Assembly: GCA_002378605.1 (NCBI GenBank)
Contig: DFSK01000013.1
Location: forward strand, 6,447 to 14,646
Reading direction: 5' to 3'
DNA length: 8,200 nucleotides
Source: Alphaproteobacteria bacterium UBA3439
Lineage (GTDB): Bacteria; Pseudomonadota; Alphaproteobacteria; Puniceispirillales; Puniceispirillaceae
Of the stretch, positions 6,827 through 8,200 are shown piece after piece. The first letter of the stretch is position 1. Each line of letters begins with the position of its first letter. The position numbers and the translations under genes are program-made. The notes under the pieces were generated by a model. The model worked only from the letters and a program-made list of their open reading frames with translations, ran no database searches and had not been told where the DNA came from.

Positions 6827-7729
6827 ATGACCCATTTTGGTGACCGTCTAACCGAGGCAAACCGCCGCACAGCTACCCCGCTTTGTATGGGAATCGACCC
6901 GCATATCAGCATGATTCCGGCTATTTTCGGCAATGCCCAAGATGGCGCCGGCAGTGATGCCGCCATTCGCGCCATTGATGATTTTTCAATGGCTTGCCTT
7001 GAGCAGGCCATTGGCACGGTTGCCGCAATCAAACCGCAAGCTGCTTTTTTTGAACAGCAAGGTCCGGCTGGCATGCAAATTCTGCAAAATCTTGGGCGCG
7101 CTGCCATTGATGCTGGCTTGCTTGTCATCATGGATGCCAAACGCGGCGATATTGGCAGCACGTCAACCGCCTATGCCGCTGGCTGGATTGGTCATGACGC
7201 TCCTTTTCCAAGTGATGCGCTGACGGTTAATCCGTGGCTTGGCATCGATACGCTTGCGCCCTTTCTCGAACGCGCCGATGCAAGCGGAAGCGGCCTATTC
7301 ATCTTGAACCGGACAAGCAATCCGGGCGCTGGCGATCTTCAGGATCAATTGGTTGATGGCCAACCGCTGTACCAGCATCTTGCCGCCTTACTGGCGCCGC
7401 TTGCCACGGCGCGCAAAGGCAAAACCGGCATATCATCACTTGGCATTGTTGCTGGCGCAACGTGGCCAGAAGAAGCCGAGGCGCTGCGCACAGCCCTTGT
7501 CGATGCCCCATTTCTTGTTCCCGGATTTGGCGCACAAGGCGCCGGAGCCGAAAAAGCCACAAGCGGCCTTATCCGCGGCCAGCATGGCTGGGAAGGCGGG
7601 CTGATCAACAGTACCCGCGGTCTCATCTTTCCGCAAAAGGCCGCCGCCGCAGGGTCGCTTGACGAATGGCGTCATGCGATTGCCGAAACCATCGCTGAAA
7701 ACAAAACAATCTTGAATGGCGTTTTCTAA
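6827..7729 (+). CDS. pyrF: orotidine 5'-phosphate decarboxylase, type 2
   Basis: Cytoplasmic enzyme that decarboxylates OMP to UMP, the last step of de novo pyrimidine synthesis. The 300-aa length and motif pattern match the type 2 subfamily rather than the roughly 230-aa type 1 enzyme. Visible landmarks are GIDP at 22-25, Lys69 in IKPQAAFFE, and the catalytic DAKRGDIGST at 103-112. Lys69, Asp103, Lys105 and Asp108 form the expected Lys-Asp-Lys-Asp set. Further landmarks are TVNPWLG at 133-139, RTSNPGAGDLQ at 162-172, the phosphate-loop segment VPGFGAQG at 231-238 and INSTRGLIF at 260-268. The ATG has GGAG 9 nt upstream. It follows gapR by 42 nt on the same strand without a clear terminator, so it may be read from the same transcript. 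All catalytic residues are present and the reading frame is intact. Confidence 0.95.
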   Translation: MTHFGDRLTEANRRTATPLCMGIDPHISMIPAIFGNAQDGAGSDAAIRAIDDFSMACLEQAIGTVAAIKPQAAFFEQQGPAGMQILQNLGRAAIDAGLLVIMDAKRGDIGSTSTAYAAGWIGHDAPFPSDALTVNPWLGIDTLAPFLERADASGSGLFILNRTSNPGAGDLQDQLVDGQPLYQHLAALLAPLATARKGKTGISSLGIVAGATWPEEAEALRTALVDAPFLVPGFGAQGAGAEKATSGLIRGQHGWEGGLINSTRGLIFPQKAAAAGSLDEWRHAIAETIAENKTILNGVF

Positions 7730-7892
7730 GCGGCCTTTTGGCGCAAAACCCCCAACTAGCTGACATAACTCACGTAATCTTGAATTTCGTAAATGGTTTT
7801 TTTCTTGGCGCTGTTTATTAACACTCACCAAGCTGCTCTGTTGTTTTAATCATTTGAAAACAGACTGTTCAGCCATGGTCGCGAGGTTTAAT
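7730..7892 (+). other. pyrF-csp intergenic region with candidate extended -10 and leader
   Basis: This 163-bp A+T-rich gap has no gene. Near its end TGTTTTAAT at 7842-7850 resembles an extended -10 (TGn plus TTTAAT), with no credible -35. It would start transcription around 7857. The palindrome AACAG-A-CTGTT at 7859-7869 sits on the expected start region. Upstream, a weak stem (7772-7790, with one T-T mismatch) is followed 6 nt later by seven T at 7797-7803, a poor but possible pyrF terminator. A cold-shock-type 5' leader is conceivable, but I see no recognisable cold-box. Confidence 0.3.
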
Positions 7893-8200
7893 GTGACAGA
7901 AAAAGAAATCAAAAATGGCGAAGTCATCTGGTATAATGAGCGCAAGGGATATGGTTTTGTCAAAATTGACAATGCCGAAGTCTTTCTCCACCGTTCGACA
8001 TTAGATAGGTTTGGCCTTATCCGCCTGTTAACAGGTGATCAGGTTTCGGTTTCCCTTGCCACCAACGAACATGGTCAGGTCATTCAAGATTTGTTGACTA
8101 TTGAGCGGCCTGCTAATCCAGCACCACCCACCGCATCCGAACCTGATGAAGGTGAAATGCGCGCCGTGGTCAAATTCTTTAACGACATTCGTGGCTATGG
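7893..8200 (+). CDS. tandem cold-shock-domain protein, 3' end missing
   Basis: The start of a cytoplasmic RNA/ssDNA-binding protein with two cold-shock domains, a form common in Alphaproteobacteria. The right edge cuts it after 102 codons. The first domain (about 8-70) has GEVIWYNERKGYGFVKI, which contains the RNP1-like KGYGFVKI at 18-25, and the RNP2-like VFLHR at 30-34. It is somewhat diverged from CspA, with VFLHRS in place of VFVHFS. A proline-rich acidic linker (about 72-88) leads to the second domain, starting MRAVVKFFNDIRGYG, which matches the canonical CSD opening. The GTG at 7893 is chosen because GAGG (7883-7886) lies 6 nt before it and the protein then begins MTEKEIKNGEV, like its relatives. 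The in-frame ATG at 7875 has no clear Shine-Dalgarno but would add six residues. Individual Csp naming is not possible. Confidence 0.88.
   Translation, partial: MTEKEIKNGEVIWYNERKGYGFVKIDNAEVFLHRSTLDRFGLIRLLTGDQVSVSLATNEHGQVIQDLLTIERPANPAPPTASEPDEGEMRAVVKFFNDIRGY

Noticed and set aside
7736..7748. TTTTG-GCG-CAAAA hairpin just after pyrF
   Set aside because: It has five pairs, mostly A-T, and is not followed by a T-run, so it does not support a terminator call.
1..8200. Search for CRISPR arrays, IS ends, tRNA/rRNA genes, toxin-antitoxin pairs, retron or defence genes
   Set aside because: No regularly spaced repeats with spacers, transposase, terminal inverted repeats, cloverleaf or such gene families were seen by reading. 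The coding genes are all metabolic, regulatory, envelope or nucleoid functions.

Overview
The window looks like a piece of an alphaproteobacterial chromosome. The strongest pointers are a GapR (DUF2312) protein next to a DUF1244 protein, both characteristic of Alphaproteobacteria. A two-domain cold-shock protein and an MntR with the full alphaproteobacterial/E. coli-like ligand set agree with this. Base composition looks moderate by eye (roughly half G+C) and fairly even over the genes, with A+T-rich intergenic stretches. A marine SAR116/Rhodospirillales-type lineage is possible, but that is a guess.

Layout. Positions 25-3908 on the minus strand hold a two-gene methylmalonyl-CoA mutase operon. 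The small subunit mutA comes first and overlaps the catalytic large subunit mutB by one base (TAATG). A 68-bp divergent gap separates it from a plus-strand integral-membrane GT39 (ArnT/PMT-like) glycosyltransferase at 3977-5473. This converges with a minus-strand manganese-responsive regulator, mntR, at 5533-5952. Its promoter region contains a 23-bp imperfect palindrome. A 271-bp divergent control region (5953-6223) carries three degenerate TTGC...GCA(A) dyads just upstream of a candidate promoter. That promoter would drive DUF1244 (6224-6523), gapR (6533-6784) and probably pyrF (6827-7729). After a 163-bp A+T-rich leader region, a tandem cold-shock-domain protein begins and runs off the right edge.

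How the genes work together. MutA and MutB form the B12-dependent mutase that turns methylmalonyl-CoA into succinyl-CoA, the last step of propionyl-CoA assimilation. The epimerase and the MeaB/ArgK chaperone are not in the window. The other genes are mostly housekeeping: metal homeostasis control, chromosome topology (GapR), UMP synthesis (PyrF) and RNA-binding cold-shock functions, plus one envelope glycosyltransferase of unknown acceptor.

I see no mobile element, CRISPR array, tRNA, rRNA, toxin-antitoxin or defence system, and nothing that amounts to a new multi-gene system. The points most worth following are regulatory: the dyad cluster at 6097-6162, the palindrome over the mntR -10 box, the inverted repeat in the mutA/GT39 gap, and the start-stop motif at the csp start. 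The type 2 form of PyrF in an alphaproteobacterial setting is also worth checking.
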